From assembly GCA_947624295.1 (NCBI GenBank), contig CANQJV010000011.1, forward strand, positions 1 to 49,242: DNA of 49,242 bases, in the 5' to 3' direction. Of this stretch, positions 41,249-49,242 are shown one piece after another. A program made the position numbers and the translations under genes. The notes under the pieces are model-generated. The model was not told the origin of the DNA. It saw only the letters and a list, made by a program, of their open reading frames with translations, and searched no databases. Each line of letters begins with the position of its first letter. The stretch's first letter is position 1. Source of the stretch: an uncultured Ruminococcus sp. Lineage in GTDB: Bacteria > Bacillota > Clostridia > Oscillospirales > Ruminococcaceae.

Positions 41249-42715
41249 ATGAACTTTATGCCCGATTACAATACGGTAAAAGAACTCGCAGACAGCGGAA
41301 AATATGACATTCTGCCCGTAAGCTGCGAAATTCTTTCCGATATATGTACTCCCATTGAGGCTATGACAATCCTCAAAAATATTTCAACTCACTGCTATAT
41401 GCTTGAATCAGTCGCCGAAAAAGAAAAATGGGGACGGTATACTTTCCTCGGATTTGACCCGAAATTTCAGCTGACTGCAAAGGGAAACAAAGTTTCTTTC
41501 GGCGGTGTTACTATGGAAACTGAAAACCCGAGTATACAGATACGTCAGATTCTTTCAGGCTACAGAAGCCCGAAATTCAGCTATCTTCCCTCTTTTACAG
41601 GCGGATTTGTAGGCTATTTCTCGTATGATTTCCTTGCCTATACCGAAAAATCACTAAGAATCGACACGGAAGATACTGAAAATTTCAAAGATGTTGACAT
41701 TATGCTTTTCGATAAAGTTATTGCTTTTGACAATTTCAGGCAAAAAATTATACTTATCGCAAATATGTCGCTGGAAGATACAGAGGCAGGCTATAATAAG
41801 GCTAAACTCGAATTACAGCAGCTTGCTGACATTCTCCGGCACGGTGAACGCCGTCACGAAAAAGCAGGTCATCTTACTACGGAAGTAAAACCTATGTTCG
41901 ATAAAGAACAGTTCTGCAATATGATTGATACAGCTAAAAAACATATCTATGAGGGCGATATTTTCCAGATAGTCCTCTCGAATTGCCTGAGCGCAGGATT
42001 TGAGGGAAGTCTTTTCAACACTTACCGTGTACTGCGGACTATAAACCCTTCACCGTATATGTTCTATTTTTCGGGGACTGACGTTGAAATTGCAGGCGCA
42101 TCGCCCGAAACTCTCGTAAAACTGGAGGACGGTGTACTTCATACATTCCCACTCGCCGGAACTCGCCCACGAGGTAAAACAGAAGCTGAGGACAAAGAGC
42201 TTGAAATCGGCCTGCTCAAGGACGAAAAGGAACTTTCTGAACATAATATGCTTGTTGATTTGGGCAGAAACGATTTGGGGAAAATCAGCAAATTCGGCAG
42301 CGTTCAGGTCGAAAAATTCCATAGCATTGAACGCTATTCCCACGTAATGCACATAGGTTCAACTGTCCGTGGCGAAATACGTGAGGAATTTGACGGACTT
42401 GACGCTGTAAGTGCCGTACTTCCCGCAGGTACGCTTTCAGGAGCCCCTAAAATACGTGCTTGTCAGATTATTGCGGAACTCGAAAACAATAAGCGTGGTA
42501 TTTACGGCGGAGCAATAGGTTATATCGATTTTACGGGTAATCTCGATACCTGTATCGCCATACGCATTGCTTACAAGAAAAACGGCAAGGTATTCGTGCG
42601 GAGCGGTGCGGGAATCGTTGCTGATTCAGTCCCCGCAAATGAGTATCAGGAGTGTATAAACAAGGCTGCTGCTGTTGTGAACGCACTTAAACTTGCAGAG
42701 GAGGCGGATTTATGA
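41249..42715 (+). CDS. trpE: Anthranilate synthase component I
   Basis: A 488-residue chorismate-using enzyme that, with TrpG, makes anthranilate. The N-terminal tryptophan-feedback region has 'CYMLESVAEKEKWGRYTFLG' (the LLES-type motif is MLES here). The catalytic C-terminal part shows 'NPSPYMFYF', 'GASPETLVKLEDG', 'PLAGTRPRG', 'LVDLGRNDLGK' and 'PAGTLSGAPKIRA'. The start was set at the ATG at 41249 with GGAGGTG upstream; a GTG four codons earlier would sit on the Shine-Dalgarno. Its TGA overlaps the trpG ATG (ATGA), which suggests coupled synthesis of the two subunits. First gene of trpEGDCFBA. Confidence 0.97.
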   Translation: MNFMPDYNTVKELADSGKYDILPVSCEILSDICTPIEAMTILKNISTHCYMLESVAEKEKWGRYTFLGFDPKFQLTAKGNKVSFGGVTMETENPSIQIRQILSGYRSPKFSYLPSFTGGFVGYFSYDFLAYTEKSLRIDTEDTENFKDVDIMLFDKVIAFDNFRQKIILIANMSLEDTEAGYNKAKLELQQLADILRHGERRHEKAGHLTTEVKPMFDKEQFCNMIDTAKKHIYEGDIFQIVLSNCLSAGFEGSLFNTYRVLRTINPSPYMFYFSGTDVEIAGASPETLVKLEDGVLHTFPLAGTRPRGKTEAEDKELEIGLLKDEKELSEHNMLVDLGRNDLGKISKFGSVQVEKFHSIERYSHVMHIGSTVRGEIREEFDGLDAVSAVLPAGTLSGAPKIRACQIIAELENNKRGIYGGAIGYIDFTGNLDTCIAIRIAYKKNGKVFVRSGAGIVADSVPANEYQECINKAAAVVNALKLAEEADL

Positions 42716-43278
42716 TTTTATTGATTGACAATTACGACAGTTTTTCATATAATCTTTTCCAGCTTGTCGGCGAAATAAATCCCGACATAAAAGTTATAAG
42801 AAATGACGAAATGACCGTATCCGAAATTGAACAGCTTTCTCCCGACAGAATTATCATCTCACCCGGTCCCGGCAGACCTGAAGATGCAGGAATTATAATC
42901 GAAGCCGCAAAAACAGTGTGCCGTAAAATCCCTACTTTAGGAGTGTGCCTCGGTCATCAGGCAATATGTTCGGCTTACGGTGCGGAAATAACTTACGCCA
43001 AAACTCTCATGCATGGTAAGCAGTCAAGAATAAAATTCAGCGGAAATTCTCCGCTTTTCAGCGGAATTGACGAAAATGCTCCCGTAGCTCGTTACCATTC
43101 GCTTGCGGCGAAAGCTGACACAATCCCCGACTGCTTTGAAATAACTGCCGTTGCTGATGACGGTGAAATTATGGCTGTTCAGCACAAAGAATACAGGATT
43201 TTCGGCGTACAGTTTCACCCTGAATCAATCATGACACCTGACGGCAAAAAAATGTTAAGTAATTTTATTTATCTTTAA
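42712..43278 (+). CDS. trpG: Anthranilate synthase component II (glutamine amidotransferase)
   Basis: A 188-residue class I amidotransferase that supplies ammonia to TrpE. The catalytic cysteine lies in 'GVCLGHQAI' and the His/Glu pair in 'QFHPESIM'. '[11 protein letters not shown]' at the N-terminus and '[12 protein letters not shown]' are typical. 'RYHSLAA' is the usual TrpG/PabA signature. As in many Firmicutes it might also serve para-aminobenzoate synthesis, because no pabA is seen here; this is inference. Its ATG overlaps the trpE stop. Confidence 0.97.
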   Translation: MILLIDNYDSFSYNLFQLVGEINPDIKVIRNDEMTVSEIEQLSPDRIIISPGPGRPEDAGIIIEAAKTVCRKIPTLGVCLGHQAICSAYGAEITYAKTLMHGKQSRIKFSGNSPLFSGIDENAPVARYHSLAAKADTIPDCFEITAVADDGEIMAVQHKEYRIFGVQFHPESIMTPDGKKMLSNFIYL

Positions 43279-43291
43279 GGAGATGTTTTTT

Positions 43292-44311
43292 ATGATTAAA
43301 GAGGCTATTGTTAAAATCGTTGACAAACAGGATTTGACCTATGATGAGGCTTATCAGGTTATGTCCGAAATTATGTCGGGGCAGACAACTCCGACTCAGA
43401 ATGCGGCATTTCTTGCGGCACTCTCAACAAAAAGCGCAAAAGCTGAAACTATCGACGAAATCACGGGTTGTGCAGCTGCTATGCGTGATGCGGCTCTGAA
43501 ATTCGAAAATGATATGGATTTGCTCGAAATCGTCGGAACAGGCGGTGATAACGCCCATAGTTTCAACATATCGACAACTTCCGCTATGGTGATTGCTTCA
43601 TCAGGAGTGCTTGTTTCAAAACACGGCAACCGTGCAGCATCTTCACTTTCGGGTACTGCCGACTGTCTGGAGGCTCTCGGGGTAAACATCAGTCTTGAAC
43701 CTGACAAATGCCGTGAAATGCTTGAAAAGACGAGTTTCTGCTTTTTCTTTGCACAAAAATATCACACTTCAATGAAATACGTCGGCGGAATAAGAAAAGA
43801 ACTCGGTATCAGGACAGTTTTCAACATCTTAGGACCGCTTACTAACCCTGCATCGCCTAAACATCATCTTCTTGGCGTTTATGATTCGTCACTCCTCGAA
43901 ACTGTTGCGCAGGTACTTATGAAACTCGGTTCAAAAAACGGTATGGTAGTATACGGAACGGATAAACTCGATGAAATATCACTTTCCGCACCTACCATGA
44001 TTTGCGAATATAAGGACGGCTGGCTGAAAAATTATGAGATTACCCCTGAACAATTCGGTTTCGAACGCTGTAAAAAAGACGATTTGCTTGGCGGTACTCC
44101 TGCTGAAAATGCCGCTATCACAAGAGGTATTTTATCAGGCGAAATTCAGGGTCACAAGAGAAATACCGTTCTCCTCAATGCAGGTGCTGCAATTTATATC
44201 GGCGGTAAAGCTGATACTTTCGAAAACGGCGTAAAATTGGCAGGCGAATTGATTGACAGCGGTAAAGCTCTCGAAACACTCGAAAAAGTTATCGCTGTAT
44301 CAAATAGCTGA
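43292..44311 (+). CDS. trpD: Anthranilate phosphoribosyltransferase
   Basis: A 339-residue enzyme joining anthranilate to PRPP. PRPP-binding '[15 protein letters not shown]' and '[20 protein letters not shown]' are intact. '[24 protein letters not shown]' and '[10 protein letters not shown]' follow the family. The ATG at 43292 was chosen because AAGGAG lies 9 nt before it; an in-frame ATG three codons earlier overlaps the ribosome-binding site. It is not fused to TrpG, unlike in enterobacteria. Spacing to trpG is 13 bp and to trpC 8 bp. Confidence 0.97.
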   Translation: MIKEAIVKIVDKQDLTYDEAYQVMSEIMSGQTTPTQNAAFLAALSTKSAKAETIDEITGCAAAMRDAALKFENDMDLLEIVGTGGDNAHSFNISTTSAMVIASSGVLVSKHGNRAASSLSGTADCLEALGVNISLEPDKCREMLEKTSFCFFFAQKYHTSMKYVGGIRKELGIRTVFNILGPLTNPASPKHHLLGVYDSSLLETVAQVLMKLGSKNGMVVYGTDKLDEISLSAPTMICEYKDGWLKNYEITPEQFGFERCKKDDLLGGTPAENAAITRGILSGEIQGHKRNTVLLNAGAAIYIGGKADTFENGVKLAGELIDSGKALETLEKVIAVSNS

Positions 44312-44319
44312 GGTGGAGT

Positions 44320-45102
44320 ATGACTATACTTGATAAACTCGCCAATTATGCGAAATTCCGTACAGAATCAGCGAAAAAAATACTCCCGTATGATGAACTC
44401 AAGGCAAAGGCTCTTTCTTTGCCTATGGGTGAATTTGAATTTGAGTACGCTCTCAAAAAGCCCGATATTTCATTCATATGTGAGTGCAAAAAAGCATCGC
44501 CTTCAAAGGGAATCATTGCGGAGGATTTCCCGTATCTGCAAATTGCACGGGAATACAAAAAAGCAGGTGCTGACTGCATATCCGTCCTCACTGAACCGAA
44601 ATGGTTCCTCGGAAGCGACGATTATTTGCAGGAAATCGCACATACTGTATCAATTCCCTGCATAAGAAAAGATTTTACTGTTGATGACTATATGATTTAT
44701 GAGGCGAAAATTCTCGGAGCAAAAGCTGTACTGCTGATATGTTCGATTTTAACGCCCGAACAAATTGAGTCATATATAGAAGTATGCGATAAACTGGGAA
44801 TTTCCGCACTTGTGGAGGCTCACGATGGTGACGAGATAAAAACGGCTGTAAATTGCGGAGCAAGGCTCATAGGCGTAAACAACAGGAATCTGAATGATTT
44901 TTCTGTTGACACCGCTAACAGCAGGAAACTCCGTGAACTCGTTCCGCCTGAAATACTTTTTGTTTCGGAAAGCGGTGTGAAATCGGCTGAAGATATCGCT
45001 CTCCTCCGTGAATCAGGCGCAGATGCGGTGCTTATAGGCGAAACTCTCATGAAAGCTCACGACAAAACTGCTAAACTTGCTGAATTAAGGGGAAAATTAT
45101 GA
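44320..45102 (+). CDS. trpC: Indole-3-glycerol phosphate synthase
   Basis: A 260-residue TIM barrel closing the indole ring from CdRP. Family segments are 'FICECKKASPSKGIIAEDF' with the catalytic Lys, 'SVLTEPKWFLGSDDYL', 'IPCIRKDFTVDDYMIYEA', 'LVEAHDGDE', 'IGVNNRNLNDFSVD' and 'FVSESGVKS', ending in 'AVLIGETLM'. A monofunctional enzyme with TrpF encoded separately. Its stop overlaps the trpF start (ATGA). A GGTGGAG site precedes the ATG. Confidence 0.97.
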   Translation: MTILDKLANYAKFRTESAKKILPYDELKAKALSLPMGEFEFEYALKKPDISFICECKKASPSKGIIAEDFPYLQIAREYKKAGADCISVLTEPKWFLGSDDYLQEIAHTVSIPCIRKDFTVDDYMIYEAKILGAKAVLLICSILTPEQIESYIEVCDKLGISALVEAHDGDEIKTAVNCGARLIGVNNRNLNDFSVDTANSRKLRELVPPEILFVSESGVKSAEDIALLRESGADAVLIGETLMKAHDKTAKLAELRGKL

Positions 45103-45704
45103 TTAAAATAAAAATGTGCGGTTTACGGCGTGAAATCGATATAGAATACGCTAACAGCCTGCTCCCTGATTTTATCGGTTACGTTTTCGCAGAAAAAAGC
45201 AAGAGATATATAACTCCCGAAAATGCCTGTAAACTCACAAATATTCTTGATAAAAGAATTACTCCAGTAGGTGTTTTCGTCAATTCACCTGCTGAAAATG
45301 TCATAAATATTGCTAAATCAGGTGCTATATCAATTGCGCAGTTACACGGCAATGAAAACGAGGAATATATTTCAAAACTCCACAAGGAAAATATTACTGT
45401 AATCAAGGCTTTTATTGTTAAATCAGATGACGATATACAGCTTGCAAATAATTCAAAAGCTGACTTTGTACTTCTTGATGCAGGTATGGGCGACGGTAAA
45501 ACTTTTAACCATAGTCTGCTCGAAAATATCACAAGACCTTATTTTCTCGCAGGAGGTCTTTCCCCTGAAAATATTGCCGATGTACTCGCCCTTAATCCGT
45601 ATGCCGTCGATGTCAGTTCAGGAATCGAAACGGACGGTTTCAAGGATTTCGGGAAAATGAAAATGTTTACAGATATTATAAAAAATATTACAAGAAAGGA
45701 TTGA
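45099..45704 (+). CDS. trpF: Phosphoribosylanthranilate isomerase
   Basis: A 201-residue TIM barrel performing the Amadori rearrangement of PRA. The N-terminus 'KIKMCGLRREIDIEYAN' carries the catalytic cysteine (usually KICG). 'GVFVNSPAENV', 'QLHGNENEEYI', 'LLDAGMGDGKTF' (usually GGTGKTF, catalytic Asp kept), 'YFLAGGLSPENI' and 'VDVSSGIETDG' follow. The gene is complete and overlaps trpC by 4 bp. Several positions are less conserved than in the other Trp enzymes, which is normal for TrpF. Confidence 0.95.
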   Translation: MIKIKMCGLRREIDIEYANSLLPDFIGYVFAEKSKRYITPENACKLTNILDKRITPVGVFVNSPAENVINIAKSGAISIAQLHGNENEEYISKLHKENITVIKAFIVKSDDDIQLANNSKADFVLLDAGMGDGKTFNHSLLENITRPYFLAGGLSPENIADVLALNPYAVDVSSGIETDGFKDFGKMKMFTDIIKNITRKD

Positions 45705-45710
45705 TTAAAT

Positions 45711-46901
45711 ATGTCACAATCAAAAGGCCGTTTCGGTGTTCACGGCGGACAGTATATCCCCGAAACTCTTATGAATGCTGTTATTGAACTCGAAAACGCT
45801 TATAACCGCTATAAAGATGATGAGGAATTTAATAGGGAACTTACTCTCCTCCTCAATGAATACGCAGGCAGACCGTCTTTGCTTTACTACGCTGAAAAAC
45901 TCACAAAAGACCTCGGCGGTGCTAAAATTTACCTGAAACGTGAGGATTTGAATCACACCGGTTCGCACAAAATCAATAACGTACTCGGTCAGGCTCTCCT
46001 TGCGAAAAAAATGGGCAAAACACGTCTTATTGCTGAAACAGGTGCAGGTCAGCACGGTGTTGCTACTGCTACGGCAGCCGCACTCCTCGATATGGAATGC
46101 GTTGTGTTTATGGGCGAGGAAGATACAAAACGACAGGCTCTCAACGTCTACAGAATGAAACTTCTCGGCTCTGAAGTTATCCCCGTAAAAACAGGTACTG
46201 CTACGCTGAAAGATGCCGTTTCGGAGGCTATGCGTGAATGGACTTCACGTATCAGCGATACACACTATTGCCTCGGCTCTGTTATGGGTCCTCACCCGTT
46301 CCCGACAATTGTCCGTGATTTTCAGGCTGTTATTTCCCGTGAATCACGTCAGCAGATACTCGAAAAAGAAGGCAGACTCCCGGACGCTGTAATTGCTTGT
46401 GTCGGAGGAGGTTCTAACGCTATCGGCAGTTTCTACCACTATATCCCTGATAAAAATGTAAGGCTTATAGGCTGCGAGGCAGCAGGTCGCGGCATTGATA
46501 CGTTCGAAACGGCAGCTACTGTAAATACAGGCAGAATCGGCATTTTCCACGGTATGAAGTCATATTTCTGTCAAGACGAATACGGTCAGATTGCTCCTGT
46601 ATACTCGATTTCAGCGGGACTTGACTACCCCGGCGTAGGTCCTGAACACGCTTATCTGCACGATACGGGACGTGCGGAATATGTTCCCGTAACTGATGAC
46701 GAAGCAGTCAATGCTTTCGAGTATCTTTCACGGACTGAAGGCATTATCCCTGCTATTGAATCGGCTCACGCTGTTGCTTATGCAATGAAACTTGCTCCGA
46801 CTATGGAGAAAGATAAGATAATTATTATAACTATTTCAGGACGTGGCGACAAGGATTGTGCCGCTATTGCACGTTACAGAGGAGAGGAAATTTATGAGTA
46901 A
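45711..46901 (+). CDS. trpB: Tryptophan synthase beta chain
   Basis: A 396-residue PLP enzyme condensing indole and serine. The PLP lysine lies in '[15 protein letters not shown]', with '[18 protein letters not shown]', '[10 protein letters not shown]', the phosphate-binding '[12 protein letters not shown]' and 'ISGRGDKD'. It is the TrpB1 type, which works with TrpA; '[14 protein letters not shown]' fits. An AAAGGA site precedes the ATG. The 3' end overlaps the trpA start by 8 bp, so the two subunits are probably made by coupled translation. Confidence 0.98.
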   Translation: MSQSKGRFGVHGGQYIPETLMNAVIELENAYNRYKDDEEFNRELTLLLNEYAGRPSLLYYAEKLTKDLGGAKIYLKREDLNHTGSHKINNVLGQALLAKKMGKTRLIAETGAGQHGVATATAAALLDMECVVFMGEEDTKRQALNVYRMKLLGSEVIPVKTGTATLKDAVSEAMREWTSRISDTHYCLGSVMGPHPFPTIVRDFQAVISRESRQQILEKEGRLPDAVIACVGGGSNAIGSFYHYIPDKNVRLIGCEAAGRGIDTFETAATVNTGRIGIFHGMKSYFCQDEYGQIAPVYSISAGLDYPGVGPEHAYLHDTGRAEYVPVTDDEAVNAFEYLSRTEGIIPAIESAHAVAYAMKLAPTMEKDKIIIITISGRGDKDCAAIARYRGEEIYE

Positions 46902-47670
46902 TATCAGAAAAGCATTCGAAAACGGCAAGGCTTTTATTCCGTTCATTACCTGCGGTGACCCTGACATTGGCACAACCGCTGAAATTGTACGTTCGGCAGT
47001 GAGGGCAGGTGCAGACCTCATAGAACTCGGTATACCATTTTCAGACCCTACTGCTGAAGGTCCTGTTATTCAGGGCGCAAATATACGTGCATTGGCTGGA
47101 GGTATCACTACAGACAAAGTTTTTGATTTGGTCGTTGACCTCCGCAAAGATGTAACAATACCGCTTGTTTTTATGACTTACGCAAACGTTGTTTTTTCGT
47201 ACGGTGCTGAAAGATTTATGAAACGCTGTCAGGAAACCGGTATCGACGGTATTATTCTCCCCGATTTGCCTTTCGAAGAAAAAGATGAGTTTGCTGACGT
47301 TGCCGAAAAATACGGCATTGATATGATTTCACTCATCGCACCGACTTCCGAAAACAGAATATCAATGATTGCAAAAGAGGCTAAAGGATTCATCTACATA
47401 GTTTCAAGCCTCGGCGTTACAGGCGTAAGAAGTGAGATAAATACCGATATAAGCCATATTGTTGAAATCATCAGGCAAAATACGGATATTCCGTGTGCTG
47501 TCGGCTTTGGTATCTCTGAACCGCTTCAGGCGAAAAAAATGGCGGGACTTTCAGACGGCGCAATTGTCGGCTCCGCTATCATAAAAATTATGGCACAATA
47601 TGGTAAAGATTCGCCTTATTACGTCGGGGAATACGTCCGCCTTATGAAAGAGGCTGTTTCAGGAGAATAA
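46894..47670 (+). CDS. trpA: Tryptophan synthase alpha chain
   Basis: A 258-residue TIM barrel releasing indole from indole-glycerol phosphate. Catalytic Glu lies in '[19 protein letters not shown]' and catalytic Asp in the same segment. '[13 protein letters not shown]', '[11 protein letters not shown]', '[14 protein letters not shown]' and 'PCAVGFGIS' also match. The ATG at 46894 (GAGAGGAAA upstream, overlapping trpB) gives the normal length and the expected 'MSNIRKAF' N-terminus. A longer in-frame reading lies inside trpB. Followed 4 bp later by the methyltransferase gene. Confidence 0.97.
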   Translation: MSNIRKAFENGKAFIPFITCGDPDIGTTAEIVRSAVRAGADLIELGIPFSDPTAEGPVIQGANIRALAGGITTDKVFDLVVDLRKDVTIPLVFMTYANVVFSYGAERFMKRCQETGIDGIILPDLPFEEKDEFADVAEKYGIDMISLIAPTSENRISMIAKEAKGFIYIVSSLGVTGVRSEINTDISHIVEIIRQNTDIPCAVGFGISEPLQAKKMAGLSDGAIVGSAIIKIMAQYGKDSPYYVGEYVRLMKEAVSGE

Positions 47671-47674
47671 TATT

Positions 47675-48349
47675 ATGGCTTTCAGACTGGATAATGTAGT
47701 TCCATGGGGAAGAAATATTGACGAATATCAAAAAATGTTCATGCTGTCTGACAGCGATATGAAAAAACGTATCGCCGGATTCGGTGACGGTCCGGCGAGT
47801 TTCAACTATCAGGCAACAAAACAAGGATTTTCAGTTACATCTTTTGACCCCATTTATCAGTTCACAAAAGAACAAATTGCAGAACGAATTAAAAAAACTC
47901 GTGTTGTTGTTATGGAACAAATGAAACTTAATATGGAAAATTATGTATGGACTGATATAAAAAATCTCGATGAATTAGAAAATCGGCGAATGTCAGCTAT
48001 GAAAATGTTTTTAGATGATTTTGAACAGGGTAAGGCTGAAAAACGATATATTTATCATGAATTACCATCAAAAATCAATTTGCCCGATAATTCTTTCGAT
48101 ATAGGTTTAAGTTCACATTTCCTGCTTATGTATACATCTCTCGGATATGATTTTCATATCAGGTCAATATCTGAAATGCTGAGAGTTTGCAGACAAATAC
48201 GTATTTTTCCCATTGTCGATTTGGATGCCGAAAAAACAGAGCTTACAGAAAATGTTATAAGTTATTTCAATAAAAAATATTCAGTCAAAATCGTTGATAC
48301 GTCCTATGAATTTCAGAAAGGCGAAAATAAAATGCTGATAATTGAATAG
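47675..48349 (+). CDS. Predicted SAM-dependent methyltransferase at the end of the trp operon
   Basis: A 224-residue class I methyltransferase-like protein. 'IAGFGDGPASFN' (~34-45) is the glycine-rich SAM loop, 'SVTSFDPIYQF' the acidic-residue strand, and 'LPDNSFDIGLSSHFLLMYTS' plus 'EMLRVCRQIRIFPIVDL' the later motifs. The substrate is unknown and there is no obvious link to tryptophan. It begins 4 bp after trpA behind AGGAG and so is co-transcribed under the Trp T-box. A degenerate partial copy of its 5' part follows at 48361-48494. I recognise the family only as a conserved uncharacterised methyltransferase. Confidence 0.83.
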   Translation: MAFRLDNVVPWGRNIDEYQKMFMLSDSDMKKRIAGFGDGPASFNYQATKQGFSVTSFDPIYQFTKEQIAERIKKTRVVVMEQMKLNMENYVWTDIKNLDELENRRMSAMKMFLDDFEQGKAEKRYIYHELPSKINLPDNSFDIGLSSHFLLMYTSLGYDFHIRSISEMLRVCRQIRIFPIVDLDAEKTELTENVISYFNKKYSVKIVDTSYEFQKGENKMLIIE

Positions 48350-48360
48350 ATAGGAGCAAT

Positions 48361-48494
48361 CAGGAAAATAATATTACGGTTTTCAAACAGAATAGTAAAA
48401 AATATAATCGCCGGATTCAGTAATGTTCCGGCGAATTTCATATGTTAAGCAACAAAACAAGGATTTTCAGTTACATCTTTTGACCCCATTTGTG
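48361..48494 (+). pseudogene. Decayed, internally deleted copy of the methyltransferase 5' end
   Basis: 48361-48397 aligns with the gene's ribosome-binding site and first codons (47660 onwards), but the ATG has become ACG. After a deletion of ~60-75 bp, 48398-48494 aligns with ~47761-47856. The last 43 bp or so ('GCAACAAAACAAGGATTTTC' and onward to GACCCCATTT) are identical to the gene. The reading frame is broken (TGTTAAG). Positions 48409-48415 and 48427-48433 form a CGCCGGA/TCCGGCG hairpin that the gene also has. The rest of 48350-48540 shows no gene. Confidence 0.82.
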
Positions 48495-48540
48495 TGGTAA
48501 CGATTGCATTACCAGATTTCTTGCATACAACAAAAAAATA

Positions 48541-48572
48541 TTGTAAACCTTATTTCCTAAAATAGTTGACAA
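48541..48572. promoter_or_regulatory. Candidate BirA operator of bioY
   Basis: TTGTAAAC (48541-48548) and GTTGACAA (48565-48572) are inverted repeats (7 of 8) separated by 16 bp. This is the spacing and sequence type of BirA sites. The right arm covers the -35 box, so biotin-loaded BirA would block the promoter. Confidence 0.75.
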
Positions 48573-48594
48573 TTCAAATTCATTGTGATATAAT
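48566..48594 (+). promoter_or_regulatory. Perfect sigma-A promoter of bioY
   Basis: TTGACA (48566-48571), a 17-bp spacer, TATAAT (48589-48594). AAGGAGGTG follows, 8 nt before the ATG. Confidence 0.88.
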
Positions 48595-48617
48595 ATTCAT
48601 AGGAAGGAGGTGACAAT

Positions 48618-49148
48618 ATGAAAACAAAAGATATGATTTTAATTGCGATGTTTGCTGCACTTTCAGCTGTTGGTGCATTCATAAAAATACCAATGCCATT
48701 TTGCCCGATTACCTTACAAATTCTTTTTACAACTCTTGCGGGAGTACTTCTCGGCGGTCGTAACGGTGCGTTGAGTGTGGGAATATATGTTCTGCTTGGA
48801 CTTTTTGGACTACCTGTATTTACAGGCGGAGGAGGTATATCATATATACTTCACCCTACCTTCGGCTTTCTCATCGGGCTTACAATCGGGGCTTACGTTA
48901 CCGGAAAAATATGCCATTCAGGTGAACCGACAATGAAACGGCTTCTTGTTGGAAGTTTAGCAGGACTTGTGCCTACTTTTTTGATAGGTACAGTTTATGA
49001 CATTGCAATAACATTCCTTTATCTTAAATCTGATGCGGCGATATTTACAGTTGCATTCCAATGCCTTTTACCGCTTACATGGGACGTATTTATATGCGTA
49101 TTTACGGCATTTGTTGGCACAAGGCTTATTCCTGTACTCGCCAAATAA
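48618..49148 (+). CDS. bioY: Biotin transporter BioY (ECF S component)
   Basis: A 176-residue membrane protein with six hydrophobic helices, the substrate-binding subunit of an energy-coupling-factor transporter. 'AALSAVGAFIKIPMPFCPIT' and 'TLQILFTTLAGVLLGGRNGA' are the BioY N-terminal signature, followed by 'LLGLFGLPVFTGGGG' and 'PTFGFLIGLTIGAY'. The usual shared EcfA and EcfT genes are not in the window, as in most Firmicutes. Strong Shine-Dalgarno, perfect promoter and a BirA-type operator agree with biotin-repressed uptake. Confidence 0.96.
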   Translation: MKTKDMILIAMFAALSAVGAFIKIPMPFCPITLQILFTTLAGVLLGGRNGALSVGIYVLLGLFGLPVFTGGGGISYILHPTFGFLIGLTIGAYVTGKICHSGEPTMKRLLVGSLAGLVPTFLIGTVYDIAITFLYLKSDAAIFTVAFQCLLPLTWDVFICVFTAFVGTRLIPVLAK

Positions 49149-49207
49149 AAAAAATCCCTCTGCTGAAAGACAGGTACTAATAAAGAAGTTTTTATGATTT
49201 GAAGATA

Positions 49208-49242
49208 AGGTTGCGTAACCTCAGCGGTTACGCAGCCTTTCT
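49208..49242 (+). terminator. Intrinsic terminator after bioY (cut by window end)
   Basis: AGGTTGCGTAACC (49208-49220) pairs with GGTTACGCAGCCT (49226-49238) with one mismatch. A T-tract begins at the window edge. Confidence 0.75.

Noticed and set aside
47664..48433. CGCCGGA/TCCGGCG hairpin after the methyltransferase as a full terminator
   Set aside because: The hairpin at 48409-48433 has no T-tract after it, and the same hairpin exists inside the coding copy, so it is better seen as duplicated coding sequence.

Overview
The window comes from an AT-rich Gram-positive bacterium of the clostridial/Ruminococcus type. The evidence is strong Shine-Dalgarno sites (AAGGAG class), consensus sigma-A promoters almost all with 17-bp spacers, two T-box leaders, a BirA-type operator, N-terminal type I dockerins with the DGxxDVFD signature on secreted proteins, a CE2-type acetyl esterase and BspA-type leucine-rich repeats. 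A fibre-degrading gut or rumen Ruminococcus relative fits best; this is inference, because no rRNA is present.

Layout. 25-7253: an intracellular BspA-like LRR protein behind a tRNA-dihydrouridine synthase; a nucleotidyltransferase/HD-hydrolase pair; an EAL phosphodiesterase on the plus strand. 7355-15816: one eight-gene minus-strand operon holding a TerY-P-like triad (vWA protein, PP2C phosphatase, kinase with zinc ribbon) together with an [FeFe]-hydrogenase-like iron-sulfur sensor, a DivIVA-like coiled coil, a zinc-ribbon/LRR protein, a cytidine-deaminase-fold protein without zinc ligands, and a membrane protein. This is the most interesting protein system in the window. 15982-21432: an unknown gene, then a hybrid histidine kinase with a solute-binding lipoprotein, flanked by two copies of a ~250-bp MITE-like repeat. 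21433-28350: a dockerin CE2 esterase, a diguanylate cyclase with extracellular carbohydrate-binding-like domains, rtcB behind a transcription attenuator with a 24-codon leader peptide, and a dockerin protein with an internal duplication. 28488-31976: a GntR/ABC operon of YtrA type.

32118-35507: asnS-asnA under an Asn T-box, then a small exported protein. 35660-36280: a ~615-nt candidate structured noncoding RNA with its own promoter and terminator and no coding capacity. 36469-40745: a pgk-(44-aa protein)-tpiA-(117-aa protein)-gpmI glycolytic cluster. 40918-48349: a divergent trpEGDCFBA operon under a Trp T-box, ending with a methyltransferase gene that is followed by a decayed partial copy of itself. 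48541-49242: bioY with a BirA-type operator and a terminator at the window edge.

How the parts work together: central metabolism (glycolysis, Trp, Asn, biotin uptake) is controlled by uncharged tRNA and biotin status. Interspersed signalling modules (c-di-GMP synthesis and breakdown, hybrid kinase, Ser/Thr kinase-phosphatase operon) plausibly sense polysaccharide, redox or envelope state. rtcB appears to be switched on through a translation-sensitive leader. No tRNA, rRNA, CRISPR array, phage or complete insertion sequence was found.
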